Below the pieces are notes generated by a model, which worked only from the letters and a program-made list of their open reading frames with translations, ran no database searches and had not been told where the DNA came from. This document shows, one piece after another, positions 9,025 through 17,640 of a stretch of DNA of 64,000 nucleotides (position 1 is its first letter; each line of letters opens with the position of its first letter). A program made the position numbers and the translations under genes. The stretch comes from VMCP01 sp964592635 (GTDB lineage Bacteria; Bacteroidota; Bacteroidia; NS11-12g; UBA955): positions 11,719 to 75,718 of the forward strand of contig CAZQFZ010000001.1 of assembly GCA_964592635.1 (NCBI GenBank). The letters are read 5' to 3'.

Positions 9025-9786
9025 CTACAACAAGGTAAACAAAAAAACTAGTCCTATGATGATTCTGTAATAGCCAAAAATATGAAATCCATTTTTTTGT
9101 ACTATTTGAATAAAGAACTTCACTGCGAAAAATGCGGTAATAAAACTGAGAATATTTCCAACTGCGATATCGGATAGGTTGGAGGAACTCAGGGTATCCC
9201 AATTTTTCAACATTTTATAAGATGCGGCTGCTGACAGGGTAGGGATAGCGAGGAAAAAAGAAAATTCAGTAGCGGCGGTTTTCGATAATTTTCGTCCTAG
9301 CGCTCCTGCGATGGTTGAAGCGGATCTGCTCGTTCCTGGAATCATGGCAAATGATTGAATGATACCGATGATAAAAGCATCGGTAAAAGTCATTGTATCT
9401 ACTGTTTTTTCACCGGGTTTTAGAATTTTATCCATGAAAACCAGGAAGATTCCAACAATGATTAACGTAAAAGCCACAATCATTGGAGTTTGCAATAGTT
9501 TTTCAAGTAGGTCATCGAATATCAATCCAAGTACAGCTGCGGGTATAAATCCAATTAATAATTTGGAATAGAAGGGCAGCCAATTTTTTTGAAAGAATCG
9601 TTTCCAATAAAGAAAGACTACTGATAGAATGGCACCAAATTGAATTGAAATGATGTAAGTATCGATATTTTGGTCTTTGATGCCGAGCCAATGTTGAAAC
9701 ATCATCAAATGTCCCGTACTACTTACAGGTAAATACTCGGTAAGTCCTTCCACAACGGAAAGAACTAAATTTTCGAATAAGGTCAT
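9025..9786 (-). CDS. uppP: Undecaprenyl-diphosphate phosphatase UppP
   Basis: Integral membrane enzyme that removes a phosphate from undecaprenyl diphosphate, recycling the lipid carrier for peptidoglycan and other glycans. The protein has 253 residues, the normal family size. The two family signatures are intact: the N-terminal EGLTEYLPVSSTGH (E13, E17, S23, H26) and PGTSRSAST around R154. Several hydrophobic helices are evident. It follows the DUF3098 gene by 9 nt and shares strand with ftsX upstream, the order ftsX-DUF3098-uppP being common in Bacteroidota, which ties carrier recycling to the division machinery. The call is certain on motif grounds. Confidence 0.97.
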   Translation of the reverse strand: MTLFENLVLSVVEGLTEYLPVSSTGHLMMFQHWLGIKDQNIDTYIISIQFGAILSVVFLYWKRFFQKNWLPFYSKLLIGFIPAAVLGLIFDDLLEKLLQTPMIVAFTLIIVGIFLVFMDKILKPGEKTVDTMTFTDAFIIGIIQSFAMIPGTSRSASTIAGALGRKLSKTAATEFSFFLAIPTLSAAASYKMLKNWDTLSSSNLSDIAVGNILSFITAFFAVKFFIQIVQKNGFHIFGYYRIIIGLVFLFTLL

Positions 9787-9795
9787 GTGAGAAGT

Positions 9796-10032
9796 TTAAT
9801 TCTTCTTGTAAAAAATGGCGAAAATACCAATGATGAAGCCGGCAATTACCACAATGGGTGCAATCACGGTTCTGCGAAAATCGTAAATATCTCCGCTGGT
9901 ACCACTCATTAAAATGAATCCCAAAACCACAACTCCCAAGCTGATTGTAGTAAGCATGTAGTTGTTTTTGTTGAAAATCATGGATTTATGAGTTGAATTG
10001 GTTGTATTCGATTTGGATTCTTTGTTAGCCAT
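9796..10032 (-). CDS. DUF3098 small membrane protein
   Basis: A 78-residue protein with a Ser/Asn/Thr/Lys-rich N-terminus of about 20 residues and two hydrophobic helices (about 25-44 and 56-74) separated by a short loop with DFRRTVIAP. It matches the Bacteroidota-specific DUF3098 family. It lies between ftsX and uppP, 50 nt after the former and 9 nt before the latter. The constant neighbourhood suggests an accessory membrane protein of division or envelope synthesis, but no function is known. Confidence 0.85.
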   Translation of the reverse strand: MANKESKSNTTNSTHKSMIFNKNNYMLTTISLGVVVLGFILMSGTSGDIYDFRRTVIAPIVVIAGFIIGIFAIFYKKN

Positions 10033-10082
10033 GTTGTATGAATGAAAAGGTTGATTTCAAAAATAACACCTTAATTTTAAAT

Positions 10083-10994
10083 TTAATAAAGATTTTCGAT
10101 TTTAGTTTTCAAGAACTTGAGCGTAGAAAACCAGCTAGCAGTTGCTGCCAAGAAAACACCAAAAAATGCAATGCCAACAGACATGTAAACAAGTTCATGG
10201 ATGTTGATGTGTTCGACAATAACATGAGCAAAGTTCAATTCTTGGCCTTCGGTTAATTGAATTCCTGAAATTTGGTTAATTGAGGGCAGCAACCAAAATA
10301 GTGTCCAAATTGCAAGAGCAGATATTGGAATAGCAATTAGGGCATATTGGATAAATTTGAACACAAACGGTCGAATAATAAATGCATTGGTAGCACCCAC
10401 CATTTGCATACTCTTGATGGTGTGCCTATTTGCGTAAATTCCGAGGCGCACATTGCTTTGGATCAGAATGATTGAAACTAAAATGAGCAAAGCCGCAATG
10501 GAAAATAGTGCGTATTGTATTTTTATGATGTTTTTGGAGATATTTTCAAGCCAATTTTTTTGAAAGATTACGTCTTCCACCAAAGGGTTAACTTTAAAAT
10601 ATTGCGCCATTTGTGAAAGGAACTTTGAATTTGCAAATTCTGATTTAGGATAAACTTCTAAACTTAGGGGCAATTGTACGGTTTTTACAAAATTCATGAA
10701 GTCGGGGTCGTATTTATCGCCCATTTCTTTCATGGCTTGTTCTCTTGAAATGAATTTGGTAGATTTAACCCATGATTTTTTTTGCAATTCTACTTCCAAT
10801 TGTTTTACCTGTAACTCGTTAATGCTATCGTGAAAGTAGATGTCGATACTGGTATTTTCCAACCAGTAGGTTCCTAAACCTTTGAAACCGACCAAACTGG
10901 TTCCCAACAAACCGAGCATAAACATCACAGCAGCCAAACTCAAAATGCCTGGAAGTGCGGAGGGTTTTTTACGTTTTACAGGATTATCTTGCAT
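10083..10994 (-). CDS. ftsX: Cell division protein FtsX
   Basis: Membrane subunit of the FtsEX complex, an ABC-transporter-like machine that activates peptidoglycan hydrolases at the septum. The 303 residues show the FtsX layout: a short cytoplasmic N-terminus, helix 1 (about 15-37), an extracytoplasmic domain (about 40-155; SIDIYFHDSIN, AMKEMGDKYDPDF, PLSLEVYPKS), then three helices with the cytoplasmic loop YANRHTIKSMQMVGATNAF typical of FtsX/MacB. ftsE is not in the window. It is divergent from the exonuclease gene, with 110 nt between the starts. DUF3098 and uppP follow on the same strand. Confidence 0.95.
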   Translation of the reverse strand: MQDNPVKRKKPSALPGILSLAAVMFMLGLLGTSLVGFKGLGTYWLENTSIDIYFHDSINELQVKQLEVELQKKSWVKSTKFISREQAMKEMGDKYDPDFMNFVKTVQLPLSLEVYPKSEFANSKFLSQMAQYFKVNPLVEDVIFQKNWLENISKNIIKIQYALFSIAALLILVSIILIQSNVRLGIYANRHTIKSMQMVGATNAFIIRPFVFKFIQYALIAIPISALAIWTLFWLLPSINQISGIQLTEGQELNFAHVIVEHINIHELVYMSVGIAFFGVFLAATASWFSTLKFLKTKIENLY

Positions 10995-11054
10995 TATTTT
11001 TTGCGAAATTCATAAAAAAATATACAAACCACAAAGTAAGTTATCCGCATTTTG

Positions 11055-11062
11055 TAGTTTTG
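11055..11062 (+). promoter_or_regulatory. TAnnTTTG element upstream of the PolB-type exonuclease
   Basis: TAGTTTTG, 42 nt before the ATG at 11105, in the divergent ftsX/exonuclease gap. No good -33 partner is seen. Confidence 0.4.
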
Positions 11063-11104
11063 TTGAGAAAGAAGATGAGTTTAACCAGATCAATCACTTA
11101 GAAC

Positions 11105-11839
11105 ATGCAACTTTTATCCCAATTGGATTTAAACAAGGTATTATTTATCGATATAGAAACCGTTCCTGCTGTTTCGTCTTATTCTCAATTGAATTCGGAT
11201 TGGCAGGGATTGTGGGATAAAAAGGCCAAAAGCTTGGTTTCTGAGAATATTACTTCCGCAGATTTATATGACCGCTCGGCTATGTACGCCGAGTTTGGTA
11301 AAATTATATGTATCGGTGTGGGAATAATAACAGGATTTCCACAACAGACTAGCTTGAGATTAAAATCCATTGCTGGTGATGATGAAAAAAAAATATTGGA
11401 GGAATTTGCCGATTTATTGAAGGTGTATTTTAGCACGGATAAGTCGCGATTGTGCGCACACAATGGTAAGGAATTCGATTTTCCTTATCTTTCTAGAAGA
11501 ATGCTGGTTCATGGTATGAAGCTTCCCTTTTTATTGGATACAGCGGGGAAAAAGCCATGGGAAATAAACAATCTCGACACCATGGAGTTGTGGAAATTTG
11601 GCGACTTCAAGAGTTTTACATCTCTGAATTTACTTGCTCATTTATTTGGTATTCCAACTCCCAAAGACGATATCGATGGAAGCCAGGTGGCGGATGTGTA
11701 TTATCGGGAAAATAACCTCAGTAGAATAGAAAAATACTGCTTAAAAGATGTAATCACTTTGTGTCAGTTATTTTTGAAATTTATGAACCAACCCATGATT
11801 CCTGAAAATCGAATTGTGCATCCAAAATCGGAGGAATAG
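11105..11839 (+). CDS. 3'-5' exonuclease, PolB-like (DNA_pol_B_exo2)
   Basis: A 244-residue DEDD-type nuclease related to the proofreading domain of family B polymerases, with no polymerase domain. The three exonuclease motifs are present: Exo I FIDIETVP (D16, E18), Exo II CAHNGKEFDFPYL (N120, D125) and Exo III YCLKDV (D215). The Tyr of Exo III lies four residues before the Asp, as in the DEDDy subclass. It should remove nucleotides from 3' ends, probably in DNA repair or maintenance. It stands alone on its strand, divergent from ftsX. Confidence 0.92.
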   Translation: MQLLSQLDLNKVLFIDIETVPAVSSYSQLNSDWQGLWDKKAKSLVSENITSADLYDRSAMYAEFGKIICIGVGIITGFPQQTSLRLKSIAGDDEKKILEEFADLLKVYFSTDKSRLCAHNGKEFDFPYLSRRMLVHGMKLPFLLDTAGKKPWEINNLDTMELWKFGDFKSFTSLNLLAHLFGIPTPKDDIDGSQVADVYYRENNLSRIEKYCLKDVITLCQLFLKFMNQPMIPENRIVHPKSEE

Positions 11840-11947
11840 ATTGCCTAGTTGGGCGAATTTAAATTGTTTGAACGAGAGTGTGTGGAAATATTTGAAGTTT
11901 TTTACAATTACTAAGCCACGAATTAGCGGAAACCATGTCTAATTAGG

Positions 11948-11955
11948 TATATTTG
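11948..11955 (+). promoter_or_regulatory. TAnnTTTG element of the second T9SS cargo gene
   Basis: TATATTTG ends 7 nt before the ATG at 11963, leaving a leader of a few bases at most. Confidence 0.55.
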
Positions 11956-11962
11956 TGTAATT

Positions 11963-14089
11963 ATGTTCAGAAATGCTGTCGTTTTCATTTGGTTTCTTTT
12001 GGTAGGGGTACAACATGCATTTGCTGCTGAGCCTACCGTTGCACCTTCTAATGCCAAAGCAACAGGGATTACCTGTAATCAAGCTACTATTTCATGGACC
12101 AATGGTAATGGATCATGGAGGTTTGTATTGGTAAAAGAAGGAAGTGCAGTAGATGCTACACCTTCAGACGGAACAAATTACACGGCATTCAACACCTTTA
12201 AATCAGGTCAACAATTGGGTTCAGGCAATTATGCTTGCTTCAATAACTTTACCAATAGTTTTATTCTTCGCGGACTAAAACCCAATACCACCTATCATGT
12301 GGCGATTTTTGAACACGATGGATTAGCAAGCCCCGATTTCTTAACGAGTTCTTACGCAAGCTTTTCATTTAAAACCCAAAATTTAGTTTTAGATTTCGAT
12401 TTTACCATAAATGACAGTTGCTCACGAACCAATACCGTTACATTCAACAATAAATCTTCAGCTACTTTTTCTGGAGTATCATACACCTGGATTTTTCAAG
12501 ATGGCAACCAAGATACTGGTACCAAAAGCGTTAAACACACCTATGCAGAGGGCGGAAACTATCAGGTAACTCTTGTAGCTTCGCCAAGTTTCGGCTGTAC
12601 CGACTTGTACACCAACTCCTTTGCAGTGAAAATTATTCCTCGCCCAGTAAGCAAACCAATTGAGCAAAATAATAATTTAGCCCAATGTTTGGAAGGAAAT
12701 CAATTTGCGTTTGCAGATAATACCTCTTTGAAGAATCTACCCAAAATGGCGTACACACGAACATGGTATTTCACAGCCACCGATTCTTCCACCATTCCCA
12801 AACCGGTGAAAAAATTCACCCAAGGTGGGAATTATCAAATCAAATACAAGAGCGAAACCTATTTTGATAACTTTCCAACCGGTTGCACAGACACTGCTTC
12901 TCTATGGATTCGGGTGATCCCCAATCCATCTAGCGGTATTAGTATCAATGATTCCATTCAATGCTTCAAAGGGAACTCATTTGTATTCAATAATACATAC
13001 CCAGGATTGACCCGTTTTTTTTGGAGTTTGGGGGACGGTACCACGAGTTCTAATAAAACCATTACTCATACCTACAATAGCGTTGGCGCATTCCCCATAA
13101 TTCATGAAGCTGAAAGTCCCGAAGGTTGTAAAAGTCGCGACACCATCATAATTCATGTCAAACCCAATGTAGATCCATCTTTCAGCGGTTTGCCTGCATT
13201 TACATGCGAAAACGGACCTTCCATTACCTTAACACCGGTAAGCAACAAGGGATTGTTTTTTGCAACCGATGGTACTTTCACTGGAAATGTATACAAACCA
13301 GGTAAAGCAGGAACTCATAATATCAAATACACTATTCGCGATTCTTTTTGTCCGGACTCATTAATTTCCCCCATTCAAATTAATACATTACCCAGGTTTA
13401 CATTGGGTAAGGATACCGTAGTTTGCGATAATCAACCGCTTGCATTGTTTGTTACTTCTTCAGGAACATTATTGTGGGAAAACGCTTCCACACTGAACCC
13501 TCGTCCTATATTTGCAGCAGGAACCTATTGGGCGGAAGTCGATAACAACGGTTGTAAATGGAGAGATACCATTCGCGTGGGTTATCAGCTAACACCTGAA
13601 GCATCATTGCCAGGCGATACCCTCATATGCAAAGGTTCATTGATTTTGTTGAAGCAAGTTTGGCCTTCTGCAACCATAACCTGGAGTACAGGAAGTAACG
13701 ATACCCAAATTTATGTATCGTCGCCGGGGGTGTACTCGGTGGCAGTATCTAATTCCTGCGGTTCTGCTACTGACTTTATGGAGGTAAAAGTATCAGATGG
13801 TTTCTGCGATATATTTATTCCTACAGCTTTTACTCCTAATGGCGACGATAGAAACGATTATTTCGAAATACAAGGTAGAGATATTCAACCTGCTTTGCTT
13901 CAGATTTTTAATCGATGGGGAGAAATCATATTTGATTCTCAGCGCTCTGGTGAGTTTAGATGGTATGGAGATGCTAACGGACAACCTTGCATGGAAGGCA
14001 ACTATCCCTTTATCTATCGTTACGAACAAAAAGTAGGAGATCGAATCCGCCGACAAACGGTTAAAGGTGCAGTAATGCTGATGCGTTAA
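11963..14089 (+). CDS. Fibronectin/PKD-domain secreted protein, T9SS type B cargo
   Basis: Secreted 708-residue protein. A signal peptide ends about residue 21 (VQHAFA). Residues 25-137 look like a fibronectin type III domain (PSNAKATGITCNQATISW, LRGLKPNTTYHVAIFEHDG). PKD-like modules follow (SYTWIFQDGN, FFWSLGDGTTSSNK with HTYNSVGAFP), then Ig-like segments with paired Cys and SPGVYSVAVSNSCG. From about residue 615 comes the type B sorting domain (IFIPTAFTPNGDDRNDYF, LQIFNRWGEIIFDS, VKGAVMLMR). It is expected to be exported by T9SS and displayed at the surface. No PorP/SprF gene is adjacent, unlike the cargo gene at 2998, so it may use one encoded elsewhere. Confidence 0.87.
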   Translation: MFRNAVVFIWFLLVGVQHAFAAEPTVAPSNAKATGITCNQATISWTNGNGSWRFVLVKEGSAVDATPSDGTNYTAFNTFKSGQQLGSGNYACFNNFTNSFILRGLKPNTTYHVAIFEHDGLASPDFLTSSYASFSFKTQNLVLDFDFTINDSCSRTNTVTFNNKSSATFSGVSYTWIFQDGNQDTGTKSVKHTYAEGGNYQVTLVASPSFGCTDLYTNSFAVKIIPRPVSKPIEQNNNLAQCLEGNQFAFADNTSLKNLPKMAYTRTWYFTATDSSTIPKPVKKFTQGGNYQIKYKSETYFDNFPTGCTDTASLWIRVIPNPSSGISINDSIQCFKGNSFVFNNTYPGLTRFFWSLGDGTTSSNKTITHTYNSVGAFPIIHEAESPEGCKSRDTIIIHVKPNVDPSFSGLPAFTCENGPSITLTPVSNKGLFFATDGTFTGNVYKPGKAGTHNIKYTIRDSFCPDSLISPIQINTLPRFTLGKDTVVCDNQPLALFVTSSGTLLWENASTLNPRPIFAAGTYWAEVDNNGCKWRDTIRVGYQLTPEASLPGDTLICKGSLILLKQVWPSATITWSTGSNDTQIYVSSPGVYSVAVSNSCGSATDFMEVKVSDGFCDIFIPTAFTPNGDDRNDYFEIQGRDIQPALLQIFNRWGEIIFDSQRSGEFRWYGDANGQPCMEGNYPFIYRYEQKVGDRIRRQTVKGAVMLMR

Positions 14090-14163
14090 GCCCTTCTTCA
14101 TAAATTATTTATCACCGCTGAATTTAGTCGATAAGTTGTTAGGTTTTTCCTATGCTTTGTGGC

Positions 14164-14171
14164 TAAATTTG
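14164..14171 (+). promoter_or_regulatory. TAnnTTTG element of purL
   Basis: TAAATTTG ends 5 nt before the ATG at 14177. Because it overlaps the alternative GTG start at 14159, it fixes the real start at 14177 and predicts a leaderless mRNA. Confidence 0.6.
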
Positions 14172-14176
14172 CAACG

Positions 14177-16393
14177 ATGAACTCATCGTTGCTAGAACAA
14201 GCCCTTCAATTAGGATTGTTGAAGGAAGAATACGACAAAATCTGTCAAATACTTGATCGTGAACCCAATTTTACAGAATTATCCATATTCTCTGTGATGT
14301 GGAGCGAACACTGTAGTTATAAAAACTCCATCGTTTGGCTGAAAACACTTCCCAAAGAAGGTAGTAAAATGTTGGCTGAAGCCGGGGAAGAAAATGCTGG
14401 TTTGGTTGACATTGGCGATGGGTTGGCTTGTTGTTTCAAAATTGAGAGTCATAATCACCCCAGTGCCATCGAACCGTATCAAGGTGCAGCAACCGGTGTG
14501 GGTGGAATTAATCGCGATATTTTTTCTATGGGTGCTCGTCCGATTGCTCAATTAAATTCTTTGCGTTTTGGCAACATCGATACGGACCGAACAAAATGGT
14601 TGGTAAAAGGGGTTGTAAAGGGAATTGGTGATTATGGAAATGCATTCGGAATTCCAACAGTGGGTGGTGAAGTGTATTTCGACGATTGCTACGAACAAAA
14701 TATTCTGGTGAATGCCATGAGTGTTGGATTAGTGGAAGTAGGTAAGAATATCTCTGCGGGTGCCGGTTCTCCGGGTAACCCAGTCTATATTTTCGGTTCA
14801 GCAACCGGAAAAGACGGTATTCATGGTGCTGCTTTTGCTTCGAAAGATATGAGTGAAGACTCTATCAATGATTTGCCATCGGTTCAAGTGGGCGATCCTT
14901 TTTGGGAGAAATTAATCTTGGAAGCGAGCATGGAAATCATTGAAACGGGGGCCGTTGTGGGTATGCAAGACATGGGAGCTGCCGGAATAACATGCAGTAC
15001 TTCCGAGATGAGTGCAAAAACCGGAGTGGGTATGGATATCCAATTGGATAAAGTGCCTATGCGTCAAGCCGATATGAAAGGATGGGAATTGCTACTTTCT
15101 GAGAGTCAAGAACGTATGTTGGTGATTGTTGAAAAGGGCAGAGAAGCAGAAATGGAAAAAATCTTCCAAAAATGGGAGTTAACCTACGCGCAAATCGGAA
15201 TGGTAACGGATACTGGCCGAGTTCGTTATTTTATGCATGGTGAGCTAGAAGCAGATATTCCTGCACAATCGTTGGTGTTAGGCGGCGGTGCACCTGTTTA
15301 CAAGAGAACGTGGAAAGAGCCTACATACATGCAGGAAATTAGTAAATTCTCCATTGATCAGGTTACGGATATTTCGTTAGAAAAAGCAAAAGAAGTTGCA
15401 GAGAAATTGATGGGATTACCCAATATTGCATCCAAACGTTGGGTGTATGAGCAATATGATTCTATGGTTGGAACGGTGAATCAATCCACCAATCGTGCAT
15501 CCGATGCTGCAGTAGTAAAAATAAAAGGAACCCAGAAAAGTTTAGCACTAACGGTGGATTGCAATAGTCGCTATATTTTCGCAGACCCGAATAAAGGAAC
15601 TCAAATTGCGGTATCAGAAGCGGCAAGAAATATTCGCTGTACTGGTGGTGTCCCCACGGCAATTACGAATTGTTTGAACTTTGGAAATCCTTACAATGAA
15701 GAGGTGTACTTCCAATTTAAATCTGCAATTGAAGGTATGGGAATTGCTTGTCGCAAATTCGATACTCCTGTTACGGGTGGTAATGTGAGTTTTTATAATC
15801 AAAGTACCAACGGACAAGCGGTTTATCCAACACCAACTATTGGTATGGTTGGAATTATTGATAGTGAAGACCATATTCTCTCATTGAATTTTAAAAACGA
15901 GGGAGATGCGATTGTATTAATCGGATCCACTAAAAATGACATTGGAAGTTCTCAATATGCTGCAAAATTATTGGGTATAGAATATTCCAATTGCCCAGAG
16001 TTTGATCTGGATGTTGAATATCAACTGCATCAGTTTTTAGGCGATTTGGCGGGTGCTGGATTGGTAAATTCCGTTCACGATATTTCTGAGGGAGGATTGT
16101 TTGTAGCATGTGCAGAAAGCGCAATTTCTGGCGGCAAGGGCTTTGACATTTGTTCGGATAATTCAGTTCGTTTAGATGCTTGGTTGTATGGTGAATCTCA
16201 AAGTCGTGTGGTTTTGAGTTTGGATGCCAATCAATTGAAATCTGTACAAGACCTTGCAGCCAAATACAATTTACCAGCGCTACATATTGGCACTGTTACA
16301 TCTAATGAGGTCATTGTGAATGGTGTTTCTTGGGGAAGTTTGGATTCCTTCAAGCACACGTATCAAAATGCACTTGCTGAAAAATTGGCTTAA
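14177..16393 (+). CDS. purL: Phosphoribosylformylglycinamidine synthase subunit PurL
   Basis: Catalytic subunit of FGAM synthase, fourth step of purine synthesis: ATP-dependent amination of FGAR with ammonia from a PurQ partner. The 738 residues are the small (Bacillus-type) form that needs separate PurS and PurQ, not the fused protein of about 1200 residues. Family motifs are intact: SVMWSEHCSYK (H45), ESHNHPSAIEPYQGAATGVGG-type nucleotide site and MQDMGAAGITCSTSEMSAK. An upstream GTG at 14159 is in frame but lies under the promoter element, so I use the ATG. purS and purQ are not in the window. A hairpin with a T tract follows. Confidence 0.96.
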   Translation: MNSSLLEQALQLGLLKEEYDKICQILDREPNFTELSIFSVMWSEHCSYKNSIVWLKTLPKEGSKMLAEAGEENAGLVDIGDGLACCFKIESHNHPSAIEPYQGAATGVGGINRDIFSMGARPIAQLNSLRFGNIDTDRTKWLVKGVVKGIGDYGNAFGIPTVGGEVYFDDCYEQNILVNAMSVGLVEVGKNISAGAGSPGNPVYIFGSATGKDGIHGAAFASKDMSEDSINDLPSVQVGDPFWEKLILEASMEIIETGAVVGMQDMGAAGITCSTSEMSAKTGVGMDIQLDKVPMRQADMKGWELLLSESQERMLVIVEKGREAEMEKIFQKWELTYAQIGMVTDTGRVRYFMHGELEADIPAQSLVLGGGAPVYKRTWKEPTYMQEISKFSIDQVTDISLEKAKEVAEKLMGLPNIASKRWVYEQYDSMVGTVNQSTNRASDAAVVKIKGTQKSLALTVDCNSRYIFADPNKGTQIAVSEAARNIRCTGGVPTAITNCLNFGNPYNEEVYFQFKSAIEGMGIACRKFDTPVTGGNVSFYNQSTNGQAVYPTPTIGMVGIIDSEDHILSLNFKNEGDAIVLIGSTKNDIGSSQYAAKLLGIEYSNCPEFDLDVEYQLHQFLGDLAGAGLVNSVHDISEGGLFVACAESAISGGKGFDICSDNSVRLDAWLYGESQSRVVLSLDANQLKSVQDLAAKYNLPALHIGTVTSNEVIVNGVSWGSLDSFKHTYQNALAEKLA

Positions 16394-16409
16394 TTTTCTA
16401 AATTCAACT

Positions 16410-16440
16410 AAATCCGATTTCAAAGTTGGAGCGGATTTTT
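16410..16440 (+). terminator. Rho-independent terminator after purL
   Basis: AAATCCG (16410-16416) pairs with CGGATTT (16432-16438) over a 15-nt loop and runs into TTTT. The stem is short, so strength is moderate. Confidence 0.5.
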
Positions 16441-16465
16441 ATAAACAACACGGCATAGCATAATT

Positions 16466-17599
16466 ATGGCACTCAGTTTTTGGGAACAACGGTGGCTCGA
16501 TAAAGCCGATATTGTAATTGTAGGCGCAGGATTAGTGGGCTTACAAACATCAATTGCTTTAAAGGAAAAATTCCCTCATAAAAAGGTATGGGTGTTGGAA
16601 TCGTCGGTTATGGGGGATGCCGCATCGATGAGAAATGCAGGATTTGCTTGTTTCGGTTCTGCCGGAGAAATCTTAGACGATGCGAGTCGTATGGGAATAG
16701 ACAGTGCACTTTCGCTGTATGGAAAGCGTTACAATGGTCTGCAAAAATTGAAATCCAAATACGGTGAAACCATCCTCGGTTATGAAAACTCAGGTGGCAA
16801 TGAAATATTCGAAAATAATGCACAATTCGATGATGTAGCTTCCAAAATCGATGATCTAAATCACGGGTTGAAGCAGTTTCACGAAACGAATGCCTTTAAA
16901 ATTAAGGATATAACAAAATTGGGTATGAAGGTGCATTCTCAATCCATTTTTTCACCCTTAGAAGGGGCATTGCAATCGCATCTTTTATACGAAACCGTTA
17001 GAAAGCATGCCATCAGTGAAGGGGTTGAAATAATGAGTGGGGTTAAGGTTATTGCACTGAATCAAAATCCCTCGAAAAAATGGGAATTGGAATGTGAAAA
17101 TCAGGGACAAAACCATAATCGATTCCAAATAGTGGCCCAGAAACTAGTGGTTTGCACCAATGGTTACACCAAATTGTTGTTGCAAGACGAAGATGTTCTA
17201 CCTGCGAGAGGGCAAGTATTGGTTACAAAACCGATCCCTGAATTGACGTTTAGAGGGATATTTCACGCCGATAAAGGATATATATATTTTAGGTCGTTGG
17301 GTTCTAGGATTTTAATTGGAGGAGCGAGAAATTTGGCATTCGAAACGGAACAAACTACGGTTTCTGAATCCAATAATGAGTTGGTTGAGGCATTGAAAAA
17401 TTGGCTTTCGAATATTATCGTACCGTATGCGGCCGTTGAAATTGACACACAGTGGGCGGGAATAATGGGTATGTCTGAAAGCAGACTTCCAATAATTGAA
17501 CAACGAGATGAAAATTTGTATTTGGCCGTGCGTATGGGTGGAATGGGAGTTGCTTTAAGTGCATTGGTTGCAGAGGAAGTAGCAAGTTTGGTTGATTAA
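16466..17599 (+). CDS. FAD-dependent amino-acid-type oxidoreductase (DAO family)
   Basis: A 377-residue flavoprotein of the D-amino-acid-oxidase superfamily. The N-terminal dinucleotide fold is clear: DIVIVGAGLVGLQTSIAL (G20, G22, G25), an acidic residue at the end of the next strand (VWVLESS) and the RNAGFACFGSAGE loop common in DadA-like enzymes. The substrate domain includes PARGQVLVTKP, and the C-terminal FAD segment contains RMGGMGVALSALVAEEVA. It probably oxidises an amine or amino acid; the substrate cannot be read from the sequence. It has no strong promoter element of its own and lies 72 nt after purL, behind a likely terminator. Confidence 0.88.
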   Translation: MALSFWEQRWLDKADIVIVGAGLVGLQTSIALKEKFPHKKVWVLESSVMGDAASMRNAGFACFGSAGEILDDASRMGIDSALSLYGKRYNGLQKLKSKYGETILGYENSGGNEIFENNAQFDDVASKIDDLNHGLKQFHETNAFKIKDITKLGMKVHSQSIFSPLEGALQSHLLYETVRKHAISEGVEIMSGVKVIALNQNPSKKWELECENQGQNHNRFQIVAQKLVVCTNGYTKLLLQDEDVLPARGQVLVTKPIPELTFRGIFHADKGYIYFRSLGSRILIGGARNLAFETEQTTVSESNNELVEALKNWLSNIIVPYAAVEIDTQWAGIMGMSESRLPIIEQRDENLYLAVRMGGMGVALSALVAEEVASLVD

Positions 17600-17640
17600 T
17601 TGATACGAGTGTTGTAACTTCACGTCAAATCTTTTAAAAG

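Noticed and set aside
14090..14176. Purine riboswitch before purL
   Set aside because: The promoter box ends 5 nt before the start codon, leaving no leader for an aptamer, and no conserved core is seen.
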